This document shows, one piece after another, positions 1 through 9,100 of a stretch of DNA of 30,284 nt (within the stretch, counting starts at the first letter, position 1; the number at the start of each line of letters is the position of its first letter). Source of the stretch: Pleurocapsa sp. MO_226.B13 (lineage in GTDB: Bacteria; Cyanobacteriota; Cyanobacteriia; Cyanobacteriales; Xenococcaceae); assembly GCA_030064795.1 (NCBI GenBank), contig JASJEI010000053.1, forward strand, positions 1 to 30,284, read 5' to 3'. A model generated the notes under the pieces. It ran no database searches, was not told the DNA's origin, and saw only the letters and a list, made by a program, of their open reading frames with translations. Made by a program: the position numbers and the translations under genes.

Positions 1-354
1 GATTTTTTCTGGCTCGCTTGTTTCGGCGATACAATCAACATTGTGCCAATCTATTTCCGCTATTTTGGCCGCAGTTTGGACGGATGCGTTGAGCAAAACC
101 AGAGGAATAAAATCAGTGTCGGGATTATTTTTTAGCTGGACACATATCTGCCAGCCATCAGCATCCGTCATCAGGAGATCCAAAACAATAAAGCTAGGTC
201 GAGTAAATTTAATTTGATTGAGATAGTCTTGTCTATTTTGAACTACCAAAATCATATATTGAGCTAATTGCAGAGTATTTAATAACTGACTCAAGTCTTT
301 ATGGGCATCTTTAAGCACCAAGATTAACTGATTATTGATAGTCTGATTATTCAT
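1..354 (-). CDS. Response-regulator receiver domain protein, partial (C-terminus off the left edge)
   Basis: The frame opens at an ATG at 354 and is open through position 1, giving the first 118 residues. They read like a receiver domain: a hydrophobic first strand (NQLILVLKDA), helix 1, then the phosphoacceptor strand with FIVLDLLMTDADGW, whose Asp (about residue 60) is the likely phosphorylation site, followed by a hydrophobic fourth strand (FIPLVLLNAS). Receivers usually have two acidic residues after the first strand; here KD gives only one, so phosphorylation chemistry may be weakened. The conserved Lys would lie beyond the edge, as would any output domain, so the role is unknown. It lies 75 bp downstream of the small unknown gene on the same strand. 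Confidence 0.7.
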   Translation of the reverse strand, partial: MNNQTINNQLILVLKDAHKDLSQLLNTLQLAQYMILVVQNRQDYLNQIKFTRPSFIVLDLLMTDADGWQICVQLKNNPDTDFIPLVLLNASVQTAAKIAEIDWHNVDCIAETSEPEKI

Positions 355-429
355 GGTAGTTATCATCTGTGTTGCCTAATTATTGCCTAGAAAACTAGAT
401 CTTGCAGTCTCGATGAGAAGATCTAAATT

Positions 430-663
430 TCAACTCAAAGATTTTTTTTGCTGTTGTTTAAGATTCTCAATTACTGACTTTCCTCTGGCGATCGCCTGAA
501 GTAAATTAGGATAGATGCCTTCAAAATTATGAACGACAATTTGTCGGTCAACAATACTCAAACTATATAAATTTCCCCGACCATGGCAAACCAGCAAACT
601 GTAGCCGTTAATACCAATTAAAGCTTGAATTTTCATTACTTCTATCCAGATAAAGCTTGGCAT
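430..663 (-). CDS. Small hypothetical protein, 77 aa
   Basis: I do not recognise the family. The frame begins MPSFIWIEV and has a second in-frame ATG at 636 (MKIQALIG, 68 aa), an equally plausible start; neither has a strong ribosome-binding site. The protein alternates short hydrophobic strands with polar turns (LIGINGYSLLVCHGRG, then YSLSIVDRQIVVHNFEG) and ends in a Lys/Gln-rich helix (VIENLKQQQKK), so it looks like a small folded beta-rich domain with a helical tail rather than noise. No signal peptide or membrane segment. It precedes the truncated receiver gene on the same strand and could be co-transcribed with it. A HIP1 site lies within the coding region. Confidence 0.5.
   Translation of the reverse strand: MPSFIWIEVMKIQALIGINGYSLLVCHGRGNLYSLSIVDRQIVVHNFEGIYPNLLQAIARGKSVIENLKQQQKKSLS
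487..496. repeat. HIP1 highly iterated palindrome (representative copy)
   Basis: GGCGATCGCC, the extended form of the cyanobacterial HIP1 palindrome. Another exact extended copy is at 3189-3198, and the core GCGATCGC recurs across the window. Its abundance is the main base-level evidence for a cyanobacterial source. Confidence 0.9.
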
Positions 664-819
664 TTGTTATTGTTCCCAATTAACCACCATTTCTAACTCC
701 CAGTCGGGTATTTTTTTACTAGTTTTCAATACCAAATTTCACCCTAGTGTTTTTGAGTAAATTTTGTTAGGCTATAACACCGTATATAGCGTTACACTTA
801 AAATTAAACATTTATTTAT

Positions 820-1893
820 ATGACTTCATTTTTATCTCAGGCTCAGACTCAAGACACGATGTCAACCAACCTCATTTTCAATCCTGGGGGAGATGACAAA
901 GTGGAAAATCGTTCTATCTGGTTTGGTAACACCACCAATTTAATGCAGTTGAATGATGTTCGTTATTCTTGGGCAATTGGTTTGTATCAGCAGATGCGGG
1001 AGAACTTTTGGATCCCTCAGAAACTAGATTTAACTCAAGACGTAACTGATTATTGGAATTTAACTAGCGATGAACGTCGTGCTTACGACGGTATTTTAAG
1101 CTATCTGACTTTTCTCGATTCGGTACAAACCTGTAATATTCCTCATATCAAAAGTTGTGTCACCGCACCAGAAGTCAGCGTCTGTATGGCAGAACAAATT
1201 TCTCAGGAGGGAATGCACAACCAAAGTTATCAGTACATTATTGAAACAGTTATTCCCAGCGATCGCCGTAGCACTGTTTACGATTTTTGGCGCACTGACA
1301 AAGTGTTGGCAGATCGTTGCGAATTTATTGCTGGTATTTATCAAAAATATGTCGATGAACCTACCCTCGAAAATTACTTTGTTTCTTTGCTAGCAGACTA
1401 TTTATTAGAGGGGATCTATTTTTATAACGGCTTTATTTACTTTTATAATTTAGCGTCACGAATGTTGATGCCTGGTAGTGCTGACATTTTTAAAATGATT
1501 AACCGTGACGAATTGAGTCACGTCCGACTTTATCAAAAATTAATGCCAGAGGCGATGCGCTTGTTTCCTCATTCTCTAGAGCAAATTTATGAAATGTTTG
1601 ATACCGCAGTACAACATGAATGCCGTTGGACTAATCATATAGTAGGAGACAGCGTTTTGGGAATTACTGAAGCCAGCACCGAACACTATACTAAGTATCT
1701 GGCTAATATGCGTTTACGTTCGATCGGATTAAAGCCTTTGTATGCTGATGAGAAGTATAATAAAAGCCCCTATAGACACCTAGAAAGATTTTCCGATACT
1801 AAAAAAGATGGTCATACCAAAGCTAATTTTTTTGAGGCGGGAGTAACCAGCTATGTTATGTCCTCTGGAGTTGGTGGTTGGGATGAAATCTAA
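820..1893 (+). CDS. nrdB: Ribonucleoside-diphosphate reductase small (R2) subunit
   Basis: The class I R2 subunit holds the diiron-tyrosyl radical used by NrdA to reduce ribonucleotides for DNA synthesis. In this 357-aa protein all expected ligands are visible: D100 (FLDSVQ), E130 and H133 (SQEGMHNQSY), E197 (YLLEGIYFYNGF), E231 and H234 (RDELSHVRLY), with the radical tyrosine at Y137. The spacings E-H 3, H-Y 4 and E-E 34 match E. coli R2. It is therefore a tyrosyl-radical enzyme, not a Tyr-less type. The ATG at 820 has no clear Shine-Dalgarno; a second ATG at residue 14 (MSTNLIF) is a possible alternative start. No nrdA adjoins it in this window, so the subunits are encoded apart. It is convergent with the operon ending at 2071. 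Confidence 0.95.
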   Translation: MTSFLSQAQTQDTMSTNLIFNPGGDDKVENRSIWFGNTTNLMQLNDVRYSWAIGLYQQMRENFWIPQKLDLTQDVTDYWNLTSDERRAYDGILSYLTFLDSVQTCNIPHIKSCVTAPEVSVCMAEQISQEGMHNQSYQYIIETVIPSDRRSTVYDFWRTDKVLADRCEFIAGIYQKYVDEPTLENYFVSLLADYLLEGIYFYNGFIYFYNLASRMLMPGSADIFKMINRDELSHVRLYQKLMPEAMRLFPHSLEQIYEMFDTAVQHECRWTNHIVGDSVLGITEASTEHYTKYLANMRLRSIGLKPLYADEKYNKSPYRHLERFSDTKKDGHTKANFFEAGVTSYVMSSGVGGWDEI

Positions 1894-1896
1894 TTC

Positions 1897-1916
1897 TGGT
1901 GTTGCTGAATCAGCAA
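1897..1916 (+). terminator. Hairpin just after nrdB, possible IS-end remnant
   Basis: A palindrome TTGCTGA-A-TCAGCAA (1902-1916, 7-bp arms, 1-nt centre) starts nine bases after the nrdB stop. No T-run follows, so termination is uncertain. The stretch TGGTGTTGCTGAAT (1897-1910) recurs exactly at 13490-13503, which suggests a dispersed repeat or transposon end rather than a dedicated terminator. Confidence 0.35.
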
Positions 1917-1988
1917 AAGGAACGAGCTTGTTAGATCGTTTCAATCTCTGACTAAGACACATTTCTTCTTTTTAGTTATTAGTCATTC

Positions 1989-2016
1989 GTAGAGACGCGA
2001 TATATCGCGTCTCTAC
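1989..2016. repeat. Perfect 28-bp palindromic repeat
   Basis: Half-site GTAGAGACGCGATA followed directly by its exact reverse complement. It lies between the convergent nrdB and cheW genes, where the transcript would form a long stem in either direction, so it may act as a bidirectional terminator. The same design (28 bp, GTAG...CTAC ends, no loop) is seen with a different core at 18973-19000. Such palindromes are dispersed in cyanobacterial genomes. Confidence 0.85.
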
Positions 2017-2070
2017 AGGGTTTGACGATTTAACCGATAAGTATTCTATGTAAACAGGATTCGGTATTAA

Positions 2071-2640
2071 TCATTCATTGGCTGTTGAAGTGCCACCGAT
2101 TAAAAAAATTTTGAGAGAACCCTCAGACTTTGGCAAAATAGCCACATGAGTAGCAATACTAAGAGGCTCAACTTGGCGAGCATACAAAGGTAATGGACGA
2201 ATATTATCCACTGGTAATTCGATCAAAGCAGGAGAATTATCGATCGGAATTCCACAGAGTTCGCCTTTGCGAGTTTGGCTGAGGATTAAAAAGCGTTTTT
2301 GCATCCTCTCAGTAGCACAATTGTGGGAAGATAATTTCCGAGCCAGATTGACAACAGTTACAGTTTGCCCTTCAAAATCTGTTATGCCTAAACTGCTATC
2401 TGTTGTTTCAGTAATAGGAGGGCAGTCGATCACCTTGAAGATAACACTTATTGGCAAAGCGAAAAAATGATTTGCCATCTCAAACACCAACACTTTGAGT
2501 AAGTTAACATCAGAATTAAGGTGAGAGAGTCGTCGGGGTGGAAAACGGGTGTCGAACATAAGTAAAATCTTCTCTGGTGAACTATAAATAAAAATATAGT
2601 CTGGGGAGGTGACCTTGATAAAGCTAAGAAACCGAGACAT
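2071..2640 (-). CDS. CheW-like coupling protein (second of the operon)
   Basis: This 189-aa protein is a single CheW-type domain of the sort that links receptors to a CheA kinase. After a ~45-residue lead comes the CheW pattern: LVFEMANHFFALPISVIFKVID, then GITDFEGQTVTVVNLA, matching the usual 'G..xxRGxxxPVxDL' region, then RFLILSQTRKGELCGIPID and a late beta segment. Its ATG at 2640 lies inside the kinase gene, overlapping its end by 17 bp, so the two are translationally coupled and it is the last gene of the operon. The canonical Arg of the 'RG' motif is replaced (DFEGQ). It is divergent from the other CheW (pixI) and may serve a different receptor or act as a competing coupler; that is inference. 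Confidence 0.8.
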   Translation of the reverse strand: MSRFLSFIKVTSPDYIFIYSSPEKILLMFDTRFPPRRLSHLNSDVNLLKVLVFEMANHFFALPISVIFKVIDCPPITETTDSSLGITDFEGQTVTVVNLARKLSSHNCATERMQKRFLILSQTRKGELCGIPIDNSPALIELPVDNIRPLPLYARQVEPLSIATHVAILPKSEGSLKIFLIGGTSTANE

Positions 2641-5600
2641 CCGTTGTTTTTTGAGAGATTAGATCGGAAATTAATCTCAGCAATTTCTCCTCGGAGTAAG
2701 GTTTGGTTATATATGCCCTAGCTCCCAATTCAAAAGCCATTTGGCGATGTTTATGACCACTACGAGAAGTTAGTACTATTGTATCTATTGACGACAAATT
2801 AGGATCTTGACGATAGGCGTACAAAAACTCAAATCCATTCACCTTGGGCATCTCGATGTCACAAATAATGATTTTAATTTCTGGATGCTGGCGTAATTGA
2901 GTGAGTGCTTCTTGCCCATCTCCTGCTTGTAGAACATAGCAACCAGCTTTTTCTAGCGTCAATACGAGCAGTTTTCTTTGAGTAGGGGAGTCATCGATAA
3001 TTAAGATTGACTGTCCTTGTAGTGCCAAGGTGGAATTTGAGCTAGCAGAAGGACTAAGTAATCGATCGCGATTATTGATGCTAGTGGATAAACTCGGCTG
3101 TTCTATTTCAGCAGTCCAGTTTAGCGGAGAATCGGAAACTGTAATCGGTTCGGGCAAGATTTTAGCTTGGCGAGAAGAGGGAATTGCAGGCGATCGCCAA
3201 TTGACACTGCTGGCGTTGACTTCCTTAAACTGACTCCAAGTCTGGCTAACTAGTTCTAAAGGGTCTAGAACCATAACCAAACGACTGTCACTGAGGACGC
3301 TGTATCCTTGAATGTAGCTAGGTAGGGTGGGCTTTTTGCTTAAAGGTTTAATTGCTAATTCCTGCTTCTTGATAATTTGCTCTACTTCCAGACACAAAAG
3401 TTGGTCTTGTTGCTTGAGCATTAGTAGAGGAGCGGTTGTTTGACGATCGCTCGGAGTTGAGGCGGAGAAAGTATCAGTAGGAAAGCTGTAAGCTAACAAA
3501 CTAGCAAGGATTCTAATCGGTACTTGTTGTTTTTCTTTGCCCTCTCCCCACAATAAAAACTTCTGATGGCTCTGCCCTTGAATAATATTTTGGGAGCTGA
3601 TGCGATCGCTTTCGGGTTGCAACACTCGTTCGAGAGATTCGGTCAGTAAGGCATAAGGAAGTCCCTCAGACTGACAAACTAGCATTTCGGCTGTGAACAA
3701 GACTAAAGGAAGATGTAGGGAGAATATCGTTCCTTCTCCTGTAACAGAACGAACTGTGACTGAGCCTTGAAGTTTTTGAATCTGACTGCGAACTACATCT
3801 AGTCCTACTCCCCGACCAGATAACTCCGTCACTTCTTCATTAGTAGAAAAACCAGGCTCAAAGATCAGCTCTGCCAGTTCCGCCTCTGAAGCTATTTCTG
3901 CTTGCTTGGGGTCGAGTAGTTGCTGTTGTCTGCCTCGGACACGAATTCGCTCCCAGTCCAGTCCCCGACCATCATCTGCCACTTCAATTGTGGTGCGATT
4001 ACCTTGATGGTAAGCATGAATTTTAATCTTGCCAGTTTCTGATTTTCCTTGTTGACGGCGTATCTGAGGAGATTCTATCCCATGAGCGATCGCATTGCGC
4101 AGTAAGTGCAGTAAAGGATCGAATAAATTTTCTGAAATACTCTTATCGATTAAAATCTGCGTACCGCTTAGTTCTAACTTGGCAGATTTGTGATTGACAA
4201 TAGTAAGTTGCTTGACGATTGGTGGAAATCTGTTGAAAAGTTTCTCCAGAGGAAGCATCTGTGCTTGAAGCAAATTTTCCTGGGCATCAGTTATCAGTTT
4301 TTGTTTCTTTTTGAGCGTTAGCTGAGATTGTCTGACAGTAAACCCAACTTCTTCTATATTTGACTGCAACTGCACCATTGTCTCCATTACCGATTGAAGT
4401 AAAATGTGCATCTGGCTGTAGGCATCCATTTCCAGAGGATCGAACCTCTCGCCCGTGAAAGATTTTGTCGGCGAAACAAGATCTGTTTGACTGATTTGGG
4501 ACGGCGATGATTTTCCCTTAGCAGAAAAATATTTATCCGACCAATCTCTTATTTGGCTTAAGCCTTGTTGACATTTTTGTAAATGCTTTAGTGTTTTCTG
4601 AATATTTTCCTGGGATTGGTTAGTTTGCGATGTCTGTTGGTTTTGAGCGATCGACAATTCACTAAATATAGAATTAAGGCGTTTTAACTGTAGTAAATCT
4701 ACTCGCACATCTTTTCCCGATGATTGAGAAGAAAAAGCCGATTTTGGTGGTGCTGTCTTCTGCTCTCGATCGGAATGAGAAGAAAAATCTGAGTCTTGAG
4801 AAACCTCAAACTCTCGCTCATCTAATCCGATTCCGTGCAAAATTTGGTCTATAACATCTCCAGCATCGGACTGATGATTAGAGGTAGTGTCTCGATCTTG
4901 CTGTTTTGTTGGTAGAACAATACTATTCAATTGTTCGCGTTCTGGCTCTATTTGTGATGACTCTGGAGTTACTTCCACCTCACTTTCTGAGGTGTTTTCT
5001 GGAGTTTGAAGTCCGGGAAATAACTTTGAGCTGGTTGCTTTAACTGGTTTATCTAAATTAGGAGCAGAAGCTGGTTGAGGTGTTGCCAGTTCTCGCAAAG
5101 CTAGAGAGGGTTCTCCGCCACGAGAGCGATCGCCACCGAGGACGGCAATTCGCGCTTTTTGAAAGTCTTCTAGAGCCAATTCAGCAATAGGAATAGTTTG
5201 GTTTGGATGTTGCTCTAGGGCAGTTAAAACTGTTTGGGCCAGTTCTTTCATGCCAGGAAGATTATAGGACTCGGCGATACCGATAAAAAACTCGGCTTCC
5301 GAACGCAAGCCCGTCGCAATTTGTTCTGGATTTCCCGTTGCCAATATAACTGCCAATTGTTGTAATTCTTGCTGCATACTTTCAGCAAAAATAGAGCCAA
5401 TGACATCAAATCCTAACTCATCTGATGTGGGTAAAGGAGCTTCGCGAGCGAAAAAATCTCCTAGTTTGGTTTGTAGTTTGGCGAAAACTACAGCTACTCG
5501 GTCGAGAATCTCAGTTTCCTCAAGAGAACTGTCGGTTAAAGCTTTGTCTGTTTCGAGGTGGGATTGTTCCAATGATTTGGCAATTTCTCCCCTCACAGAT

Positions 5601-5905
5601 TCGCGCAGACATTCATAACACTCCCAAAGTAATGCGGATAATTCCTCGTCCCAGCTTATATCGGGACTGTAGAGGGCTTTAAAGACATCTTCTAAATGAT
5701 GAGCAACGGTGCGAATGGTTTCTCGTTCTGCACTGGCAGCAGAACCTTTTAAGGTATGAGCATTCCGCATCAAATTATGAATTTTTTCGAGATTTGGCTC
5801 TTCTAGAAAACTTAATAGGTCTTGCTCGATCGCTGGTAGCAGAGAACCCGCTTCGGCAAGAAAACATTGATACACTTGGTTTTGGATATCTCGGTCGTGG
5901 GTCAT
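2624..5905 (-). CDS. pixL: CheA-type hybrid histidine kinase with C-terminal receiver (PixL/TaxAY-like)
   Basis: Phosphotransfer kinase of the phototaxis pathway. I use the ATG at 5905 (MTHDRDIQNQ, 1093 aa); an upstream in-frame ATG at 5965 lies in a hairpin and adds 20 unlikely residues. Residue numbers here count from the longer form. Domains: Hpt with phospho-His H70 (RNAHTLKGSAASAE); a second Hpt-like helical segment about 185-275 without His; a disordered linker; P3-like helices from about 420; the CheA motif AQMLPLEKLFNRFP near 568; ATPase N box (HLLRNAIAHGIE, 620-631), G1 (DDGRGLD, 664-670), F box (FEPGFS) and G2 (GRGVGLD, 717-723); a CheW-like domain about 755-905; receiver 985-1105 with D991/D992, phospho-D1036 and K1088. 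It follows pixJ and overlaps the terminal cheW, as expected for the kinase core of the array. Confidence 0.93.
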   Translation of the reverse strand: MTHDRDIQNQVYQCFLAEAGSLLPAIEQDLLSFLEEPNLEKIHNLMRNAHTLKGSAASAERETIRTVAHHLEDVFKALYSPDISWDEELSALLWECYECLRESVRGEIAKSLEQSHLETDKALTDSSLEETEILDRVAVVFAKLQTKLGDFFAREAPLPTSDELGFDVIGSIFAESMQQELQQLAVILATGNPEQIATGLRSEAEFFIGIAESYNLPGMKELAQTVLTALEQHPNQTIPIAELALEDFQKARIAVLGGDRSRGGEPSLALRELATPQPASAPNLDKPVKATSSKLFPGLQTPENTSESEVEVTPESSQIEPEREQLNSIVLPTKQQDRDTTSNHQSDAGDVIDQILHGIGLDEREFEVSQDSDFSSHSDREQKTAPPKSAFSSQSSGKDVRVDLLQLKRLNSIFSELSIAQNQQTSQTNQSQENIQKTLKHLQKCQQGLSQIRDWSDKYFSAKGKSSPSQISQTDLVSPTKSFTGERFDPLEMDAYSQMHILLQSVMETMVQLQSNIEEVGFTVRQSQLTLKKKQKLITDAQENLLQAQMLPLEKLFNRFPPIVKQLTIVNHKSAKLELSGTQILIDKSISENLFDPLLHLLRNAIAHGIESPQIRRQQGKSETGKIKIHAYHQGNRTTIEVADDGRGLDWERIRVRGRQQQLLDPKQAEIASEAELAELIFEPGFSTNEEVTELSGRGVGLDVVRSQIQKLQGSVTVRSVTGEGTIFSLHLPLVLFTAEMLVCQSEGLPYALLTESLERVLQPESDRISSQNIIQGQSHQKFLLWGEGKEKQQVPIRILASLLAYSFPTDTFSASTPSDRQTTAPLLMLKQQDQLLCLEVEQIIKKQELAIKPLSKKPTLPSYIQGYSVLSDSRLVMVLDPLELVSQTWSQFKEVNASSVNWRSPAIPSSRQAKILPEPITVSDSPLNWTAEIEQPSLSTSINNRDRLLSPSASSNSTLALQGQSILIIDDSPTQRKLLVLTLEKAGCYVLQAGDGQEALTQLRQHPEIKIIICDIEMPKVNGFEFLYAYRQDPNLSSIDTIVLTSRSGHKHRQMAFELGARAYITKPYSEEKLLRLISDLISQKTTDVSVS

Positions 5906-5935
5906 GTTCTTTTTTGTGGGAGTTCGGAATTCGAC

Positions 5936-5982
5936 GGGGCGTATAAACTGATGAGGTTTCCTCATCGGACAGCCCCTTGAGT
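5936..5982. repeat. Nested hairpin in the pixJ-pixL gap
   Basis: GATGAGG (5950-5956), loop TTT, CCTCATC (5960-5966), set inside a GGGGC...GCCCC outer pair. It lies just upstream of the preferred pixL start. The core TGAGG-N3-CCTCA is the same as in the palindrome inserted in the transposase at 27486-27504, so the two may be related mobile palindromes. It could also be an intercistronic RNA hairpin. Confidence 0.5.
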
Positions 5983-6118
5983 TTGGAGTAGGAGCGAAGA
6001 GTCGTTCGCACTTACAGGAGTTTGGAGTTATGATTTTTTCAACGAGAGAATGAGAGCAATTTTATTGCGAGTAATCGTCACTAGTAGATCTGTTGCGTGT
6101 AATAAAAACTAGAAAGAA

Positions 6119-6153
6119 GCTAAAAGCTAATCGCTAATGGCTTTTAGCGATTA
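6119..6153 (-). promoter_or_regulatory. Two mutually exclusive hairpins downstream of pixJ
   Basis: Two perfect inverted repeats overlap: GCTAAAAGC (6119-6127) with GCTTTTAGC (6140-6148), and TAATCGCTAA (6128-6137) with TTAGCGATTA (6144-6153). Only one can form at a time. The stretch is in the transcript between the pixJ stop and pixL, 26 bases after the stop. It could tune relative expression of the two genes or protect an mRNA end; no T-run is present, so a simple terminator is unlikely. Confidence 0.4.
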
Positions 6154-6178
6154 CTTCCTCAAAAACTCCACTGAAAAC

Positions 6179-9100
6179 CTAGTCGATTTTAAATTTACTA
6201 ATGCTAGTCTGTAATTGTTCGGAGGTAGCCTGCAATTCTTCAAATAAAGAAGCGATCTTGACCGAATTTTCAGAGGTCTGATCGGCTACACTAGCTACAT
6301 CTGTCATGGCTTTGGTCATCAACTGCGACTGTTCGGTTTGAGTCGAAGTCGAAGCAGTAATCTGTTGGACTCGATCGCTAATCTGGTTGGTTGCCGACTT
6401 AATTTCATCCAGACTTTGGCGAGTTTTATTGACTAATTCCGTTCCTTTAATCACCCGCATAATGCCTAATTCCATTGCCTCGGTAACTGATTGAGTTTCG
6501 CTGCGGATTTCTTGCACCAAGCGTTCGATTTCTGTAGTCGCATTTGCCGACTGATAGGCTAGGGTGCGGATTTCATCGGCTACTACAGCAAAACCCCGTC
6601 CGTATTCACCAGCACGAGTTGCTTCAATGGCAGCATTAATCGCTAATAGATTAGTTTGATTGGCGAAGTTATCAATGAGGCTGACCACTTTGGCAATTTT
6701 TTGCGATGATTCTCCCAAATTTTTCAGCTTTTTAGCTGTTTCCGAGACTGTTTCTCTAATTTCGGCAATCCCTGCTACGGTTTCCTCCATCACCGAATCT
6801 CCCACTCGAACAGTTTGATTGGCATTTAATACTGCCCGATCTACTTGTTGGGCATTCTCCGTGACCTGGGCGATCGACTCTACCATTTGCTCTAGTTCCT
6901 TCAAGGCTTGCTTTAATTGTTGGGATTGTTGTTCGGCTCGATCCGATAGTTGACCGACAGCAAGTGTACTATTATTACAGGTTTGGTCTACTTTTTCGGC
7001 TGAGGATTTTACCTGTCTGACTAGTTCGCGTAAAGTTTGTAAAGTAGTATTATAACCATCGGCGATCGTACCTATTTCGTCTTCCCAGAGGGGAACTTTT
7101 ACCGTCAAATCTCCTTGTAAAGAAGGCTCAATGGTTCTGAGCAAGCTCAATGTTTCTCTTTGCAGTCTTTCTTTGTCTGTTTTCTCTCTTTCTGCTGCTT
7201 CAGCCAATTTCCGCTGTTGGCGAGCCAGTTTTTGCAGATCGTCCATACGCTGAATTACTACTCCAAGCTGAGAAGCTACCTGAGTCAATAGCCTTAGCTC
7301 GTTGTCGTTCCAAGAGCGGGGTTCTTGGTTGTGATAGACTGCTAACAGTCCCCACAGTCGTTCTCCATTAAAAATGGGGGCAATCATATAAGCTTTTGCC
7401 TGGAATTGCTCCAATAATTGAATATGGCAATCTTGGTATCCTTGAGTATAGATATTATCTACCCGTAGAGACTCGTTTTGGGCATAGCGTCCCCCTTGAT
7501 TTTCTTGGAGATATGTATCTTTCACCTCCTCTAAAATCGAACCTACTAATGGATTCCAATCTCTACCTACATCCTCTACTATAAATTTACCGCTCCAGTC
7601 TAGGTTGAAATGATAAATAGCCACGCGGTCTGTATTGAATAATCTACGAGTCTCTGATGTAGCTAGACGTAACAGAGACTTAATTGAAAAACCATCTTGC
7701 AGTTGGGCTGGTGATTGTTGTCCTATTTGATAGATAAGTTTAGCAAAACCTACCCCCTGTTCGGCTAGTTGGGAAATTTGTTCCGATTGCTGCTGAAGTT
7801 CCTTAACGTATTGTCCTTGTTGCAAAGCCACCCCAAGCTGAGTTGCTATCTGAGACAGCACGTTCAGTTCCCCTGTTTCCCAATGGCGCGGTCCAGTATT
7901 TTGAAAAGCAGCTAGTAGACCCCATAATTTTTCTCCTAAAAAGATCGGGGCGATCGCATAGGCTTTGGCTTGGTACTCTTCTAAAACTTCAAGATAACAG
8001 GGTGTAAAGCCAGCTTGGTAGATATCATCCCGCGTTACTAACTGGCGATCGCGGAATCTGCCTCCCTGAGTTTCTTGCAGGAAAGTATCGTCAGAAAACC
8101 TTAATGAGTCTTTGTTCATACTCTTAATACCCTGACAATCGCTCAAACTCTCTTGCAGATTGGGGATTATTTTTTGCTTCTCCATTAAGCTCTCCCAACC
8201 ACGACCATAAGATTCGGCGATAAAATGACCGCTCCAATCGGGATTGAACTGGTAAATGGCAACGCGATCGCAATTTAAGATTGAGCGCAACTCTTTTGTA
8301 GTTGTTCTGAAATTAGTTTCTACATTCAGAGGCTTGCGAATATTTTCGATAATTCTGGTAAGGAATTGTTCCCGCTCGGCAATTCTAGCTAATTGGGCAT
8401 TCTTAGTTTGAACCTGCTCGAATGTTTCTGCTTGTTTGAGGGCAATCCCAATCTGAGCAGCGACTCGCTTGAGCAATTGTAGTTCCGACTCCGACCAATT
8501 ACGAGGGCCAGTGTTTTGGAATGCCGATAACAAGCCCCATAATTCCTGACCCTTAAAAATGGAAACTACAGCACAGGACTTCAACCCGTAGTATTCTAAT
8601 GCTTCGATATGGCAATCAGTCAAACCAGCATTGTAGATATCATTGCAAACCAGAGCTTCATCGTTTTGGAATCGTCCCCCTTGATTTTCATTCAAATAGG
8701 GGTCATCCCAGTTTTGTCCGATGAATTTCGGATATCCAGGTAATTCTGCTTCACCGACAAACTCCCCGAAGTATTCTTCGTTAAATTTATAAATGGTAAC
8801 TCGCTCGATTTCTAGCAGTTTGCGGACTTCTTGAGTGGCAGTTTGGAAAATTGTCTCCAGATCGAGGGAGGAGCGAATCTTGTCAACTACTCGGCTCAAG
8901 GTTTGCTCCTGTCTGGCTAGGGTGTCTAAGTCGGTATTTCTGGCTTCGAGCTGTTCTAAGTTCTCCGCCTGATTGAGGGCGATGCCAATTTGGGCAGCTA
9001 CTCGTTTGAGCAGTTCAACTTCTGAATCTGACCAATGATGTGCGCTCGTGTTTTGAAACCCAGCTAGTAAACCCCAAAGTTTTTGCTCCTTGAACAAGCC

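Noticed and set aside
753..778. TTGAGT ... TATAAC as the nrdB promoter
   Set aside because: The spacer is only 14 bp, too short for a sigma-70-type promoter.
5905..5965. Upstream ATG (5965) as the kinase start
   Set aside because: It falls inside a hairpin, and the 20 extra residues do not look like part of the Hpt domain, which begins just after ATG 5905.
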